In this document: positions 52,714 through 61,319 of the stretch, piece by piece
How positions within the stretch are numbered: position 1 is the stretch's first letter
Layout of the letters: every line of letters starts with the position of its first letter
Assembly (NCBI RefSeq): GCF_036409155.1
Contig: NZ_JAZGLW010000004.1
Coordinates: forward strand, 310,001 to 374,000
DNA length: 64,000 bases
Direction of reading: 5' to 3'
Source: Mycobacterium sp. 050128
Lineage (GTDB): Bacteria; Actinomycetota; Actinomycetes; Mycobacteriales; Mycobacteriaceae
Notes under the pieces: generated by a model
Databases searched by the model: none
Told to the model about the DNA's origin: nothing
Seen by the model: only the letters and a program-made list of their open reading frames with translations
Translations under genes and position numbers: made by a program

Positions 52714-52974
52714 CTACTTACTCGTCGCCTCCGCGGCGCTGTGCACCACACTGCGGAAGAACTCGATGCGCGCGGTGGTCAATTCCTCTGCCAGGTCCAG
52801 TGCGGCGTCGACAACGGTCTTGCGTCGCGACTGCTCCGGGAGCACAGGACTGATTTGATCGACGAACTTGCGTACCGCCTCGATGGCTTGCTTGCGGCCG
52901 GATTCGACCGACTCGAGCACGTCGTCAGAAAGTTCCGCCCAGCGCGGCTCGGATTTTGCGGGTGCCTCTGTCAT
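52714..52974 (-). CDS. Small helical protein in the DosR-like cluster
   Basis: An 86-residue, charged, wholly helical protein from the ATG at 52974 with GTAGGAGTGGG upstream. MTEAPAKSEPRWAELSDDVLESVESGRKQAIEAVRKFVDQISPVL..., ending SVVHSAAEATSK. The frame continues upstream to 53043 but lacks support. Unrecognised family; similar small helical proteins occur in dormancy regulons. The shared promoter region contains two DosR-like boxes. Confidence 0.75.
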   Translation of the reverse strand: MTEAPAKSEPRWAELSDDVLESVESGRKQAIEAVRKFVDQISPVLPEQSRRKTVVDAALDLAEELTTARIEFFRSVVHSAAEATSK

Positions 52975-53045
52975 GATCCCACTCCTACTCGAAACAAAGT
53001 CTTGCGGTCGCCCATGACGGTACGGTGTTCCGCGGACCGGCACGA

Positions 53046-53104
53046 GTGACTAAAGTCCCTTGTCACAACTGGACTTTCGCGATGCGCGACGGGCCCTAGG
53101 TCCC
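53046..53104. promoter_or_regulatory. Two DosR boxes in a divergent promoter
   Basis: GTGACTAAAGTCCC (53046-53059, 13/14) and GGGCCCTAGGTCCC (53091-53104, 11/14) lie between the divergent 86-residue gene and the hydrolase-tgs operon, with starts 45 bases apart, as in many DosR promoters that carry paired boxes. Confidence 0.7.
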
Positions 53105-53140
53105 TAACGGGCCGACCCGGGACGGTGTTAGCGTGCGGTC

Positions 53141-54388
53141 ATGGCAACGCCCACCGGCGACGACCCACAACAGCGGGCCGCTTCTCATCGAAGCGCGCCC
53201 GGTGGCGCCTTGGGTGAGGCCATTACCCCCTTCGTGCATACCGGCCAGTACGTCACCCGGTCCTGGCGCGACTACCTTGGTGGTGCGTCGGACGAACTCC
53301 CGATCGCACGGCCAACTATCGCGTTGGCGGCACAAGCCTTTCGCGACGAGGTCGTCTTGGTGGGCCTGAAGGCGCGCCGCCCGGTCAGTCAGCCCGAGGT
53401 GTTCGAGCGCATCACCCGCGAGGTGATTGACGGGGTCCAGTTCTACGGGGACAGGGGATGGCTGGAAAAGCCCAGGGGCTTCTTCGGCGCGCCGCCGGTG
53501 CTTTCCGACGTCGAGATCCGAAAGGTCAGAGGGCGCAGGCGCTCATTCCAGCGCATCTTCTTCGACAGTGGGTACGCACCGCACCCCGGTGAACCGGGGG
53601 CGCAACGATGGATGAGCTACACCGCGAACAATCGCGAGTACGCGCTACTGCTACGCCATCCGGAGCCACGCCCTTGGCTCGTGTGCATCCACGGAACCGA
53701 AATGGGACGTGCTGCATTGGATCTCGCTCTCTTTCGGGCATGGAAACTGCACGATGAACTCGGACTCAACGTTGTGATGCCGGTTCTCCCGATGCATGGG
53801 CCCCGATCGCACGGTTTGCCCAAGGGGGCGGTGTTTCCCGGGGAGGATGTGCTCGACGACGTGCACGCGACAGCTCAGGCGGTGTGGGATATCCGGCGGC
53901 TGTTGTCCTGGATTCGCTTGCAGGAGCCCGAATCGCTGATCGGGTTGAACAGCCTGTCCCTCGGCGGCTACATCGCGTCGCTGGTCGCCAGCCTCGACAA
54001 GGGCCTCACCTGCGCGATCCTAGGTGTGCCCGTGGCAGACCTGGTCGAATTGCTGTGGCGCCATTCGGGTCTGGGTCACGACGACCCGCGCCGGCAGACG
54101 ATGGAGTTGGCCGAACCGATCGGCCGTATGGTCTCGCCGTTGTCGCTGACTCCGCTGGTGCCCATGAGGGGCCGCTTCATCTACGCCGGCATCGCCGACC
54201 GTGTGGTGCATCCCCGCAAGCAGGTGACCCGCCTCTGGCAGCACTGGGGTAAACCGGAGATCGTCTGGTACCGCGGTGGTCACACCGGATTCTTCCGCTC
54301 ACAGCCCGTGCAGCGGTTTGTGTGGGAAGCATTGCGGCAGTCCGGTCTGCTGGACGGGACTGCTACGCAGCGTGACCTTCCTGCCTAG
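53141..54388 (+). CDS. Alpha/beta hydrolase-fold protein
   Basis: A 415-residue cytosolic protein. An N-terminal helical part (about 1-165) is followed by a hydrolase fold: PWLVCIHGTEMGRAALD (oxyanion loop), LIGLNSLSLGGYIASLVA (nucleophile Ser in S-L-S-L-G), FIYAGIADRVVHPRKQ (Asp) and WYRGGHTGFF (His). Directly followed by a triacylglycerol synthase gene 14 bases later, so a role in acyl-lipid turnover is likely. Two DosR boxes lie upstream. Confidence 0.85.
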   Translation: MATPTGDDPQQRAASHRSAPGGALGEAITPFVHTGQYVTRSWRDYLGGASDELPIARPTIALAAQAFRDEVVLVGLKARRPVSQPEVFERITREVIDGVQFYGDRGWLEKPRGFFGAPPVLSDVEIRKVRGRRRSFQRIFFDSGYAPHPGEPGAQRWMSYTANNREYALLLRHPEPRPWLVCIHGTEMGRAALDLALFRAWKLHDELGLNVVMPVLPMHGPRSHGLPKGAVFPGEDVLDDVHATAQAVWDIRRLLSWIRLQEPESLIGLNSLSLGGYIASLVASLDKGLTCAILGVPVADLVELLWRHSGLGHDDPRRQTMELAEPIGRMVSPLSLTPLVPMRGRFIYAGIADRVVHPRKQVTRLWQHWGKPEIVWYRGGHTGFFRSQPVQRFVWEALRQSGLLDGTATQRDLPA

Positions 54389-54402
54389 TCGCGGAGGTTA
54401 AC

Positions 54403-55806
54403 ATGCATCCGCTGGATCCACTGGACGCGGCGATGATGGCCGCTGAGTTGGTGTCGAGCCCGATGCATGCCGGCGCCGTGCTGATCCTGTCGCCGCCCGA
54501 GGATGCCGGCCCGGCCTACGTCGACGAACTGCATCGGGAGACACTGGCCGCAAACGGATCGATAGATCCCCGGCTTTGCAGATATCCGCATCGTGGTATC
54601 GACACCGCCGGCATCTGGGTGTGGCGGGACAGCGAGCGACCTGATGTGAGTCGACACTGTTTGCGCCGCACCGTCTCTGGCGGCTACGACGCCTTCTGGC
54701 GGCTGATCGGCGAGCTGGACGCGCAACGCCTCGACCGGTCCCGTCCGATGTGGATGTCCTATCTGATCGACGGTCTCGAGGATCGTCGATTCGCGTTCTA
54801 CATCAAGGTGCATCACACCCTGATCGACGGTGTGGCCGGTCTTCGGATGATCGCCGACGCATTGAGCAGTGACCCGACGCGTCGGTTGATGCCGCCCTTC
54901 TATGCGGATCACCGCGACGGATCCGTGTCGCCCTCCGCTTCGCCGGGATTGGTGTCTCGTCTGACTGCGCCGGTACGGGCGCTGCTCGACACCACGGCGT
55001 CGGGCGTCGGTCTGATCGAGCGAGTCGTCACGGGAGAGCTATCGACGCTGATGGACGGTCTGATCGGTTACACGACCGGGTGGCCCTTCGGAGCGCCCTA
55101 CACCCGGTTCAACGGCCGGCTGGGGACCGAGCGGGCGGTCTGCGCGGGCAGCTGGGCCAAGGATCGTATCCAGGCGGTGCAAGAGACAGCCGGTGTCAGT
55201 GCCAACGACGTGGTAACCGCAATAGTGGCCGCAGTGGTGCGGCTCTGGCTGGGGGACCGCGGTGAACTACCCAAACAGTCGTTGGTTGGCGTCTGCCCGA
55301 TCACCGTGCGCGATCGCAGCGTTGATCCGTCAATTGACCAGCACGGCAACATGTTTGGGCTTTGGTTGTGCCCGTTGGGCACAAATCTGGATGACCCGAT
55401 CGCGCGATTGCAACTGATTCACCGGTCGATGTCGGAAGGCAAACACTGGGTCGCGAAACGGGGATCGGCGGCGTCGCTTCTGACGAATGCGGCGAGCATC
55501 GCCGCCACCGTCGTTTCTCCGCTGCTGCCTTTCACGCCGAAGATGCGGACAGGGTTCAACATCCCGATATCGCACGTGCCGGGTCCTCGGGTCGAGATGT
55601 ATTGGAACGGTGCGCATGTCGAGCAGATCTATCCGGTGTCGACCGTTTACGACGGGATGGCACTCAACGTCACGACCTGCTCGTACGCCGACCGCATCGG
55701 ATTCGGCTATGCGGCTGGTCGTGACGTCGTGCCGGATATCGACACGCTGATACCGCTGACGGAGCAGTGCCTGGCCGAACTCGAATCCGCCGCAGGCGTG
55801 CGCTGA
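54403..55806 (+). CDS. Wax ester synthase/diacylglycerol acyltransferase (triacylglycerol synthase)
   Basis: A 467-residue WS/DGAT enzyme making storage triacylglycerol or wax esters from acyl-CoA. The catalytic motif HHTLIDG is at residues 137-143. Also present are PLDPLDAAMMAAELVSSPMHAG (N-terminal), SRPMWMSYLIDGL, NDVVTAIVAAVVRLWL, and FNIPISHVPGPRVEMYWNGAHVEQIYPVSTVYDGMALNVTTCSYADRIGFG (C-terminal family block). ATG preceded by GGAGG. Likely induced under hypoxia through the boxes upstream of 53141. Confidence 0.93.
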   Translation: MHPLDPLDAAMMAAELVSSPMHAGAVLILSPPEDAGPAYVDELHRETLAANGSIDPRLCRYPHRGIDTAGIWVWRDSERPDVSRHCLRRTVSGGYDAFWRLIGELDAQRLDRSRPMWMSYLIDGLEDRRFAFYIKVHHTLIDGVAGLRMIADALSSDPTRRLMPPFYADHRDGSVSPSASPGLVSRLTAPVRALLDTTASGVGLIERVVTGELSTLMDGLIGYTTGWPFGAPYTRFNGRLGTERAVCAGSWAKDRIQAVQETAGVSANDVVTAIVAAVVRLWLGDRGELPKQSLVGVCPITVRDRSVDPSIDQHGNMFGLWLCPLGTNLDDPIARLQLIHRSMSEGKHWVAKRGSAASLLTNAASIAATVVSPLLPFTPKMRTGFNIPISHVPGPRVEMYWNGAHVEQIYPVSTVYDGMALNVTTCSYADRIGFGYAAGRDVVPDIDTLIPLTEQCLAELESAAGVR

Positions 55807-55818
55807 TGCCGAGCAAAG

Positions 55819-55832
55819 GGGACTTCGGTCCC
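55819..55832. promoter_or_regulatory. DosR-box-like sequence (12/14)
   Basis: GGGACTTCGGTCCC, with both outer halves intact (GGGACT and GTCCC), matches 12 of 14 core positions and lies 13 bases after the triacylglycerol synthase stop, upstream of the SRPBCC gene. Confidence 0.55.
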
Positions 55833-55905
55833 TACCGGCGCGCGATCACACGTGGTCAGATCGACTAGTACGGCGAACCATTCGCGCAAGATCGGTGGGA
55901 ACGGC

Positions 55906-56571
55906 ATGACGCACCTGATCGGACCGATCACCAAGACAGCGGCGCTGCTTACGTTGTTGTACGGCGCCCGACGTTATTACCGCAATTGGGGCACCACCAA
56001 ATCGGAATGCCGGATGGTGTTGCCCGGCGACAAATTGGTGGCCGATCCCGCCGTCCAGTCAACCGAAGCGATCTACATCGACGCCCCCACGGCAGCGGTC
56101 TGGCCATGGCTGCTGCAGATCGGCCAGGACCGCGCCGGCTTCTACGGCTGCGAGGGCGCGATGAACGCAATCGGTCTTGGTTACCACCACACCGATCGAG
56201 TGCACCCGGAATGGCAACAACTCGCGGTGGGGGATACCGTCCGCCTGGCTCCCGAAGGCTGGCTGGGCCAGCCCGACGGGGTGACGTTCAGCGTCACTGA
56301 GATCGTGCCCGAAAAGTGTCTGGTGCTCCATGCCACGACATCGAAGCCGGCCTCGGATGTGGTCTGGTCGTTCCACGTTCAGCCGCACTGGGAGGACCGG
56401 GTGCGACTCCTTACCCGCGTCAGGATCGCACTGCGCCGACCGGGTGCCGTGTTCGCCATGGAACTGGCCAGGCCGGTAATAGCCTTTAGCACCCGGGGAT
56501 TGTTGCTCGGCATCAAACACCGCGTCGAGACGTCGTCGTCGGGCATCCCGCACAGCCAAGCCCGCTACTGA
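55906..56571 (+). CDS. SRPBCC-like membrane-anchored protein
   Basis: A 221-residue protein from the ATG at 55906 (GGTGGGAA upstream; a GTG at 55852 is an alternative). An N-terminal hydrophobic segment IGPITKTAALLTLLYGARRYY is followed by a START/SRPBCC-like lipid-binding pattern: STEAIYIDAPTAAVWPWLLQIGQDRAGFYGCEGAMNAIG...LAPEGWLGQPDGVTFSVTEIVPEKCLVLHATT. Predicted to bind a small hydrophobic ligand at the membrane. Last gene of the DosR-like cluster. Confidence 0.75.
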   Translation: MTHLIGPITKTAALLTLLYGARRYYRNWGTTKSECRMVLPGDKLVADPAVQSTEAIYIDAPTAAVWPWLLQIGQDRAGFYGCEGAMNAIGLGYHHTDRVHPEWQQLAVGDTVRLAPEGWLGQPDGVTFSVTEIVPEKCLVLHATTSKPASDVVWSFHVQPHWEDRVRLLTRVRIALRRPGAVFAMELARPVIAFSTRGLLLGIKHRVETSSSGIPHSQARY

Positions 56572-56651
56572 CCGCTCTCGCGCGTCACCCCGGCTTACGC
56601 GCGACGATCGCGAGCACCCATGGGCGCCATGGCTTTTCCCCGATTCTTCTA

Positions 56652-56677
56652 GTTTTCACAATAGTGGTTGTGTAAAC
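56652..56677. promoter_or_regulatory. Palindrome upstream of the SufR-like regulator
   Basis: GTTTTCACAA-TAGTGG-TTGTGTAAAC: 10-base arms with one mismatch, 6-base spacer, 58 bases before the regulator start. Probably an autoregulatory operator. Confidence 0.7.
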
Positions 56678-56735
56678 TCCATCGCGTGACGTACGTTAAC
56701 GGAAAGCCCCGCATCGATGTGCTGGACCGGGGAGC

Positions 56736-57398
56736 GTGAGAAGCATCGGCACGTCAGCGGGGGAGTCCGCCGGGCGCCGCCGGGAGGTGCTGCGGATATT
56801 GCGAACGTCCCGGGCGCCGATGACCATCGTCGCGATCGCCGAGGTGCTGGGCGTGCATCCCAACACCGTTCGCTTCCACCTCGACAGCCTGATCGGTGAC
56901 GAGCAGGTGGAACAGGTGGAGCCGGGCCGCAAGGGCCCGGGGCGTCCGCCGCTGATGTTCCGGGCGGTCCGGCAGATGGATCGCGGCGGGATACGGCACT
57001 ATCGGCTGCTCGCCGAAATCCTGACGATGGCGTTCGCGGCCGAGAAGGATCCCGCCGCCAAGGCGCTGGCCGCCGGGCGGGCGTGGGGGCGGCAGCTGGA
57101 TTCGGCGAGGGGAGATGCGCAGAGTCAGGAGAAGGCCATCGGCCACCTGGTCGACGTGCTCGACGAGCTCGGCTTCGCGCCCGAGCGCCGCAGCTCCGAC
57201 GGCGCGCACCAGGTCGGCCTGCGGCACTGCCCGTTCCTGGAGCTCGCCGAAAGCCGAACGGCCGTGGTCTGTCCCGTGCACCTTGGGCTCATGCAAGGGG
57301 CGCTGGAAACCTGGGGGGCCCCGGTTGCCGTCGATCGTCTCGAAGCGTTCGTCGAACCCGATCTGTGTGTCGCACACCTCGAGTTGCAGGAGGCCTGA
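56736..57398 (+). CDS. SufR-like ArsR/DeoR-type HTH regulator with cysteine C-terminus
   Basis: A 220-residue regulator. Winged HTH RRREVLRILRTSRAPMTIVAIAEVLGVHPNTVRFHLDSLIGDEQVEQVEPGRKGPGRPPLMF at about residues 14-75. The C-terminus carries three cysteines, CPFLELAESRTAVVC and DLCVAH, with an adjacent histidine (VCPVHLG), similar to the iron-sulfur-binding tail of SufR-type repressors. It may sense Fe-S status or redox. GTG start. A long palindrome lies in its promoter. No suf operon is in this window. Confidence 0.88.
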   Translation: MRSIGTSAGESAGRRREVLRILRTSRAPMTIVAIAEVLGVHPNTVRFHLDSLIGDEQVEQVEPGRKGPGRPPLMFRAVRQMDRGGIRHYRLLAEILTMAFAAEKDPAAKALAAGRAWGRQLDSARGDAQSQEKAIGHLVDVLDELGFAPERRSSDGAHQVGLRHCPFLELAESRTAVVCPVHLGLMQGALETWGAPVAVDRLEAFVEPDLCVAHLELQEA

Positions 57399-57400
57399 GA

Positions 57401-57826
57401 GTGAACACCGAAATGGCGGTCGCCGTCGCGGTCACCTTCGTCTGGCTGGGCATGGTGCTGGCCATCTCGTTCCTGGAAGCACCGCTGAAATTCCGGGCGC
57501 CCAACGTCACGTTGCAGATCGGGCTGGGCATCGGGCGCCTGGTCTTCCGCGCGCTCAACACCGTCGAGGTCGGGTTCGCGATCATCATCCTGGCGGTCTT
57601 GGTGGACGGCCCGATGCCGATGCGGATCGGCATCGCGTTCGCTGTCGCGTTCGCGGCGCTGGCGATTCAGTTGATCGCGGTGCGTCCCCGACTGACCCGC
57701 CGCTCCGACCAGGTGCTGGCCGGGCTGGACGCACCCCGCTCGCGCGCTCACTACGCCTATGTTGGTTTGGAGGTGGTCAAGGCCGTGGCGTTGATCGTGG
57801 CGGGGATACTGCTAGTGACCGCTTGA
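57401..57826 (+). CDS. Small four-helix membrane protein
   Basis: A 141-residue integral membrane protein with four hydrophobic segments (AVAVAVTFVWLGMVLAISFLE, VGFAIIILAVLV, GIAFAVAFAALAIQLIAV, VVKAVALIVAGILLV). GTG at 57401, two bases after the regulator stop; probably co-transcribed. Unrecognised family, no catalytic motif. Confidence 0.75.
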   Translation: MNTEMAVAVAVTFVWLGMVLAISFLEAPLKFRAPNVTLQIGLGIGRLVFRALNTVEVGFAIIILAVLVDGPMPMRIGIAFAVAFAALAIQLIAVRPRLTRRSDQVLAGLDAPRSRAHYAYVGLEVVKAVALIVAGILLVTA

Positions 57827-57874
57827 TACCTGAAGGTCGATCGTCAGCCCACCGCCGCACGAGGGGACGTATCA

Positions 57875-58222
57875 ATGGAATCAATCTCGCTGACCAGCCT
57901 GGCCGCCGAAAAGCTGGCCGAAGCCCGACAGACGAACAGCGGACGAGCCGCACACACCATCCACGGCGGCCATGACCACGAACTCCGGCAGACCGTGCTG
58001 GCCCTGCTCGCCGACCACGACCTGTCCGAACACGACAGCTCCGGCGAGGCGACGCTGCAGGTGCTGCAGGGTCACGTGCGCCTGACGACCGACGGCGACT
58101 CCTGGGACGGTAAGACCGGCGACCATGTCGCGGTTCCTCGGCAGCGCCATGCCCTGCACGCGGTCGCGGATTCGGTGATCATGCTGACCGTGCTGAAGAG
58201 CATCCCCTCGCAGTCGCACTAG
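57875..58222 (+). CDS. Small cupin-like protein
   Basis: A 115-residue single-domain cupin: HIHGGHDHELRQTVLALL region, STEATLQVLQGHVRLTTDGDSWDGKTGDHVAVPRQRHALHAVADSVIMLTVLK. The two cupin boxes are present but the usual histidine triad is only partly kept (HDHEL; HALHAV), so metal binding is possible but uncertain. Its stop overlaps the next gene's GTG. Confidence 0.8.
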   Translation: MESISLTSLAAEKLAEARQTNSGRAAHTIHGGHDHELRQTVLALLADHDLSEHDSSGEATLQVLQGHVRLTTDGDSWDGKTGDHVAVPRQRHALHAVADSVIMLTVLKSIPSQSH

Positions 58223-59169
58223 TGGCGATGCTAGCCACGCCCTGGTCATCCGAGCTCGGGCTGCGGGTGCCCATCGTCAACGCCCCGATGGGCGGCGTCG
58301 CGGGTGGCCGGCTGGCCGCCGCGGTCAGCGCCGCCGGCGGACTGGGCATGGTCGGCATGGGCAGTGTCGCGACCAGGGAGCTGCTGGCTGCCCAACTGCA
58401 ACACGTCGACGGCACCTTCGGAATCGGCCTGGTGGACTGGGTGATGCGCACCGAGGCGGGGCTGCTCGACGATGCCCTGGCCGCCCGGCCCGTGCTGCTG
58501 TCGGTCAGTTTCGGTACCGACTGGTCGTGGGTCGGCAAGGCGCACGCCGCCGGAATCCGCACCGTCACACAGGTTTATGACGCTCTGGGAGCGCGTCAGG
58601 CGGTCGACGCGGGCGTCGACATTCTGGTCGCGCGCGGTGCCGAGGGCGGCGGGCACGGCGACACCAAGCTCGGCACGCTGCCACTGCTCGACGACGTGCT
58701 GGACGCCGTGGCGGTGCCCGTGCTCGCGGGCGGCGGTATCGCCTCGGCGCGCAGCCTGGCCGCGGTGCTGGCCGCAGGGGCCAGCGGCGCCTGGGTGGGC
58801 ACTCGTCTGGCGGCCTGTCCGGAGGCGCTGACCGGCGACGGCAGCCGCCAGGCCCTGATCGCGGCCCGGTCGACCGACACCGCGGTCACCCGGGCCTTCG
58901 ACGTCGCCAAGGGTCTGCCGTGGCCGGCGCGGTTCCCGTCACGGGTGTTGCGCAATGAGTTCGTCGCGCGCTACACGGGCAAGGAAGACACGCTCGATGC
59001 GCCGGCCTGCGACGAGCTGGCCGCCGCGATCGACGCCGACGACCGCCGGATCGCCCCGGTCGACGCCGGTCAGGGCGTCGGCATGATCCGCGACGACGCG
59101 TCGGTGGCCGAGGTCATCGACGCGATGTGTTCGGGCGCGCAGCGCTTGTTGGCGTGCTGGGGAGGCTAG
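58222..59169 (+). CDS. Nitronate monooxygenase family FMN protein
   Basis: A 315-residue 2-nitropropane-dioxygenase-type TIM barrel. VPIVNAPMGGVAGGRLAAAVSAAGGLGMVGMG is the N-terminal hallmark. FGTDWSW, VARGAEGGGHGD (phosphate/FMN region) and VPVLAGGGIASARSLAAVLAAGASGAWVGTRLAACPEA (FMN-phosphate loop) follow. GTG 58222 overlaps the previous stop; ATG 58228 is also possible. It oxidises nitroalkanes or similar anions. Confidence 0.9.
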   Translation: MAMLATPWSSELGLRVPIVNAPMGGVAGGRLAAAVSAAGGLGMVGMGSVATRELLAAQLQHVDGTFGIGLVDWVMRTEAGLLDDALAARPVLLSVSFGTDWSWVGKAHAAGIRTVTQVYDALGARQAVDAGVDILVARGAEGGGHGDTKLGTLPLLDDVLDAVAVPVLAGGGIASARSLAAVLAAGASGAWVGTRLAACPEALTGDGSRQALIAARSTDTAVTRAFDVAKGLPWPARFPSRVLRNEFVARYTGKEDTLDAPACDELAAAIDADDRRIAPVDAGQGVGMIRDDASVAEVIDAMCSGAQRLLACWGG

Positions 59170-59172
59170 CCG

Positions 59173-59673
59173 TCACACCCCGCGCAGGTAGCGCCTGGCG
59201 ATGATGCGCTGGCCCAGCGACACCACCGGGCCACCGAGCTTGCTATACCACTTCGCGGGCCGGGAGAACGCCGACACCTCGGCGAAGACCGCGTCGGTGG
59301 CCGGGTCCCGGTGCACGACGAAGCGTTCCTCCCCGGATTCGGGATGGCCTTCCAGCGTGCCGTAGGCGAAACCCCGGAAGTCGGGCTCGTCGATCACGTA
59401 GATGACCCGGCACGGTGCGGGCAGAAAACCCATTCGCACCAGCACCACCGTGTCGACGGCGGCCACCTCGGAGCTGGCCTGGACCCGCAGCCCGGCGCCG
59501 CGTTGCATGCCCCAGCGCATCACGGCCTCGGCCGCCCGGTCGAACCGCTGTTGGCCCGTCCCGATCTGCTTCGTGACGAACAGGTGGCCGTATCCGGCGG
59601 GCAGTTTGCCCGCGGCGGTCGCACCCACCTCGGCGTAACTCAGCGGAAGTCCCTCGAGCGCTGCTAGGTCCAC
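59173..59673 (-). CDS. DUF1990 family protein
   Basis: A 166-residue protein from the GTG at 59673. LSYAEVGATAAGKLPAGYGHLFVTKQIGTGQQRFDRAAEAVMRWGMQRGAG and FRGFAYGTLEGHPESGEERFVVHRDPATDAVFAEVSAFSRPAKWYSKLGGPV are the DUF1990 pattern. The unusually long open frame running on through the next two genes (to 61230) is an antisense artefact. Function unknown. Divergent from the aldo/keto reductase by 24 bases. Confidence 0.88.
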   Translation of the reverse strand: MDLAALEGLPLSYAEVGATAAGKLPAGYGHLFVTKQIGTGQQRFDRAAEAVMRWGMQRGAGLRVQASSEVAAVDTVVLVRMGFLPAPCRVIYVIDEPDFRGFAYGTLEGHPESGEERFVVHRDPATDAVFAEVSAFSRPAKWYSKLGGPVVSLGQRIIARRYLRGV

Positions 59674-59697
59674 CCCCCCGAGCGTACGGTCGTAAAC

Positions 59698-60573
59698 GTG
59701 ACCGCACAAAACTCCAAAACTGTTGCCGAAGCGTCCGGAACGTTCACCCTCGGCGGCGATTTGACCGTCAACCGCCTCGGGTTCGGGGCGATGCGCATCG
59801 TCGGTAAGGGCGTCTGGGGCCCACCGGCTGATCGCGACGAATGCGTCCGGGTGTTGCGCCGCGCCGTCGAACTCGGCGTGAACCTGATCGACACCGCAGA
59901 TTCCTACGGCCCCTACATCTCCGAGGAGATCATCCGCGAGGCGCTCTACCCCTACGACGGCATCGTGATCGCCACCAAGGCCGGGTTTTTGCGGACCGGT
60001 CCGGATGTCTGGATCGAGATGGGCTTCCCGGCCTACCTGCGGCAGGAGGTCGAGATGAGCCTGCGCCGCCTGGGCGTGGAGACGATCGACCTTTTGCAGC
60101 TGCACCGCGTCGATCCCAAGTGGCCGCTCGCCGACCAGGTGGGCGAGCTGGCCAAGCTGAAGAACGAGGGCAAGATCCGCCACATCGGGCTGTCCGAGGT
60201 CAACGTCGACCAGCTCAACGAGGCGCAGACGATCACCCCGATCGTGTCGGTGCAGAACATGTACAACCTGACGGTCCGCAGGGCCGAACCGCTGCTCGAC
60301 GTCGCGACCGAACAGGGTGTCGGCTTCATCCCGTACTTCCCGCTGGCGGCCGGGCCGCTGGCCGCCGCCGACGGCCCGCTGCAGCGCATCGCCGCCGACC
60401 ACCACGCGTCGCCGTCGCAGCTGGCCCTGGCGTGGTTGCTGAAGCGCTCGCCGGTGATGTTGCCGATCCCGGGCACGTCGAAGGTGGCGCACCTGGAGGA
60501 GAACGTGGCCGCCGCCGAGATCACGCTGTCCGACGAGGAGTTCGAGACCATGGCGGCTGCCGGAGCGCGGTAA
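59698..60573 (+). CDS. Aldo/keto reductase
   Basis: A 291-residue NADPH-dependent TIM-barrel reductase. GDLTVNRLGFGAMRIVGKG, NLIDTADSYGPYISEEIIREAL (catalytic Asp and Tyr), VIATKAGF (Lys), LLQLHRVDPKWPL (His), IGLSEVN, IPIPGTSKVAHLEENVAAAEITLS (2'-phosphate binding). GTG start at 59698. Confidence 0.93.
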   Translation: MTAQNSKTVAEASGTFTLGGDLTVNRLGFGAMRIVGKGVWGPPADRDECVRVLRRAVELGVNLIDTADSYGPYISEEIIREALYPYDGIVIATKAGFLRTGPDVWIEMGFPAYLRQEVEMSLRRLGVETIDLLQLHRVDPKWPLADQVGELAKLKNEGKIRHIGLSEVNVDQLNEAQTITPIVSVQNMYNLTVRRAEPLLDVATEQGVGFIPYFPLAAGPLAAADGPLQRIAADHHASPSQLALAWLLKRSPVMLPIPGTSKVAHLEENVAAAEITLSDEEFETMAAAGAR

Positions 60574-60597
60574 CCGGCCACCCAATACGGTGTTCTG

Positions 60598-61221
60598 ATG
60601 GCCGGCGAGCATCAGAAACACCCCGGCGGGGGATTCAACCCACCCGAACCCACGACCAAGGGCGGTCCCGACTACGGCCGGTTCATCGACGCGGTGCGCA
60701 GGCTGCAAGATCACGCCCGTGCCGTCGATGCGCCCGACGAGATCATCACCGAGGCCGCCGACACGCTGGAGAAGCTGTCCGCGCTGCTGAGCCCGTACGA
60801 CGCCGACGAGTGGGCGTCGCCGTCGGGCCGCCGGATGGACCTGCCGCTGCGCGGCAACATCCTGACCGTGCCGATCGGAGCGCACAAGACCGAGGATGGC
60901 CGGATGGCGGGCTGGGCGCGTTTCGCGCGATTCCACCTGGGCCGCAACGGCGCGGTGCATGGCGGATCGCTGGGCATGCTGTTCGACAGCGTGCTGGGCC
61001 TGACGACGTCGGTGCTCACCGGCAGCCCGCGTCAGCGCACCGCTTACCTGAAGATCGACTACCGCAACATCGTGCCGATCGAAAAGGAGCTGCAGTTCGA
61101 CGCCGGCATCGACAAGGTGGACGGCCGCAAAATCTTTGTGTCGGGCAAGTTGACCGACGGTGACACGTTGCTGGCCGAGGCCGAGGCGTTGTTCGTGAAA
61201 CTCAAGCCGGGCCAGCCCTGA
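60598..61221 (+). CDS. PaaI-type hotdog thioesterase
   Basis: A 207-residue acyl-CoA thioesterase-like protein. The hotdog core has HLGRNGAVHGGSLGMLFDSVLGLTTSVLTGSPRQRTAYLKIDYRNIVPIEKELQF (the VHGG-D pattern that places the catalytic Asp) and KIFVSGKLTDGDTLLAEAEALFVKL. An N-terminal helical extension of about 90 residues precedes it. Tandem with the aldo/keto reductase gene. Confidence 0.88.
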   Translation: MAGEHQKHPGGGFNPPEPTTKGGPDYGRFIDAVRRLQDHARAVDAPDEIITEAADTLEKLSALLSPYDADEWASPSGRRMDLPLRGNILTVPIGAHKTEDGRMAGWARFARFHLGRNGAVHGGSLGMLFDSVLGLTTSVLTGSPRQRTAYLKIDYRNIVPIEKELQFDAGIDKVDGRKIFVSGKLTDGDTLLAEAEALFVKLKPGQP

Positions 61222-61319
61222 CGGTGTCAACGGCGTGGGCTCCTTGGTGCGCGCCCCGATAGCATGGCCCTGAATTAATCACCGATCGATTCCCGCAGAA
61301 ACCTTGGAGACCACCGCAG

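Noticed and set aside
59173..61230. 685-codon minus-strand open frame
   Set aside because: Only its last 166 codons (DUF1990) are real; the rest is antisense to the reductase and thioesterase.
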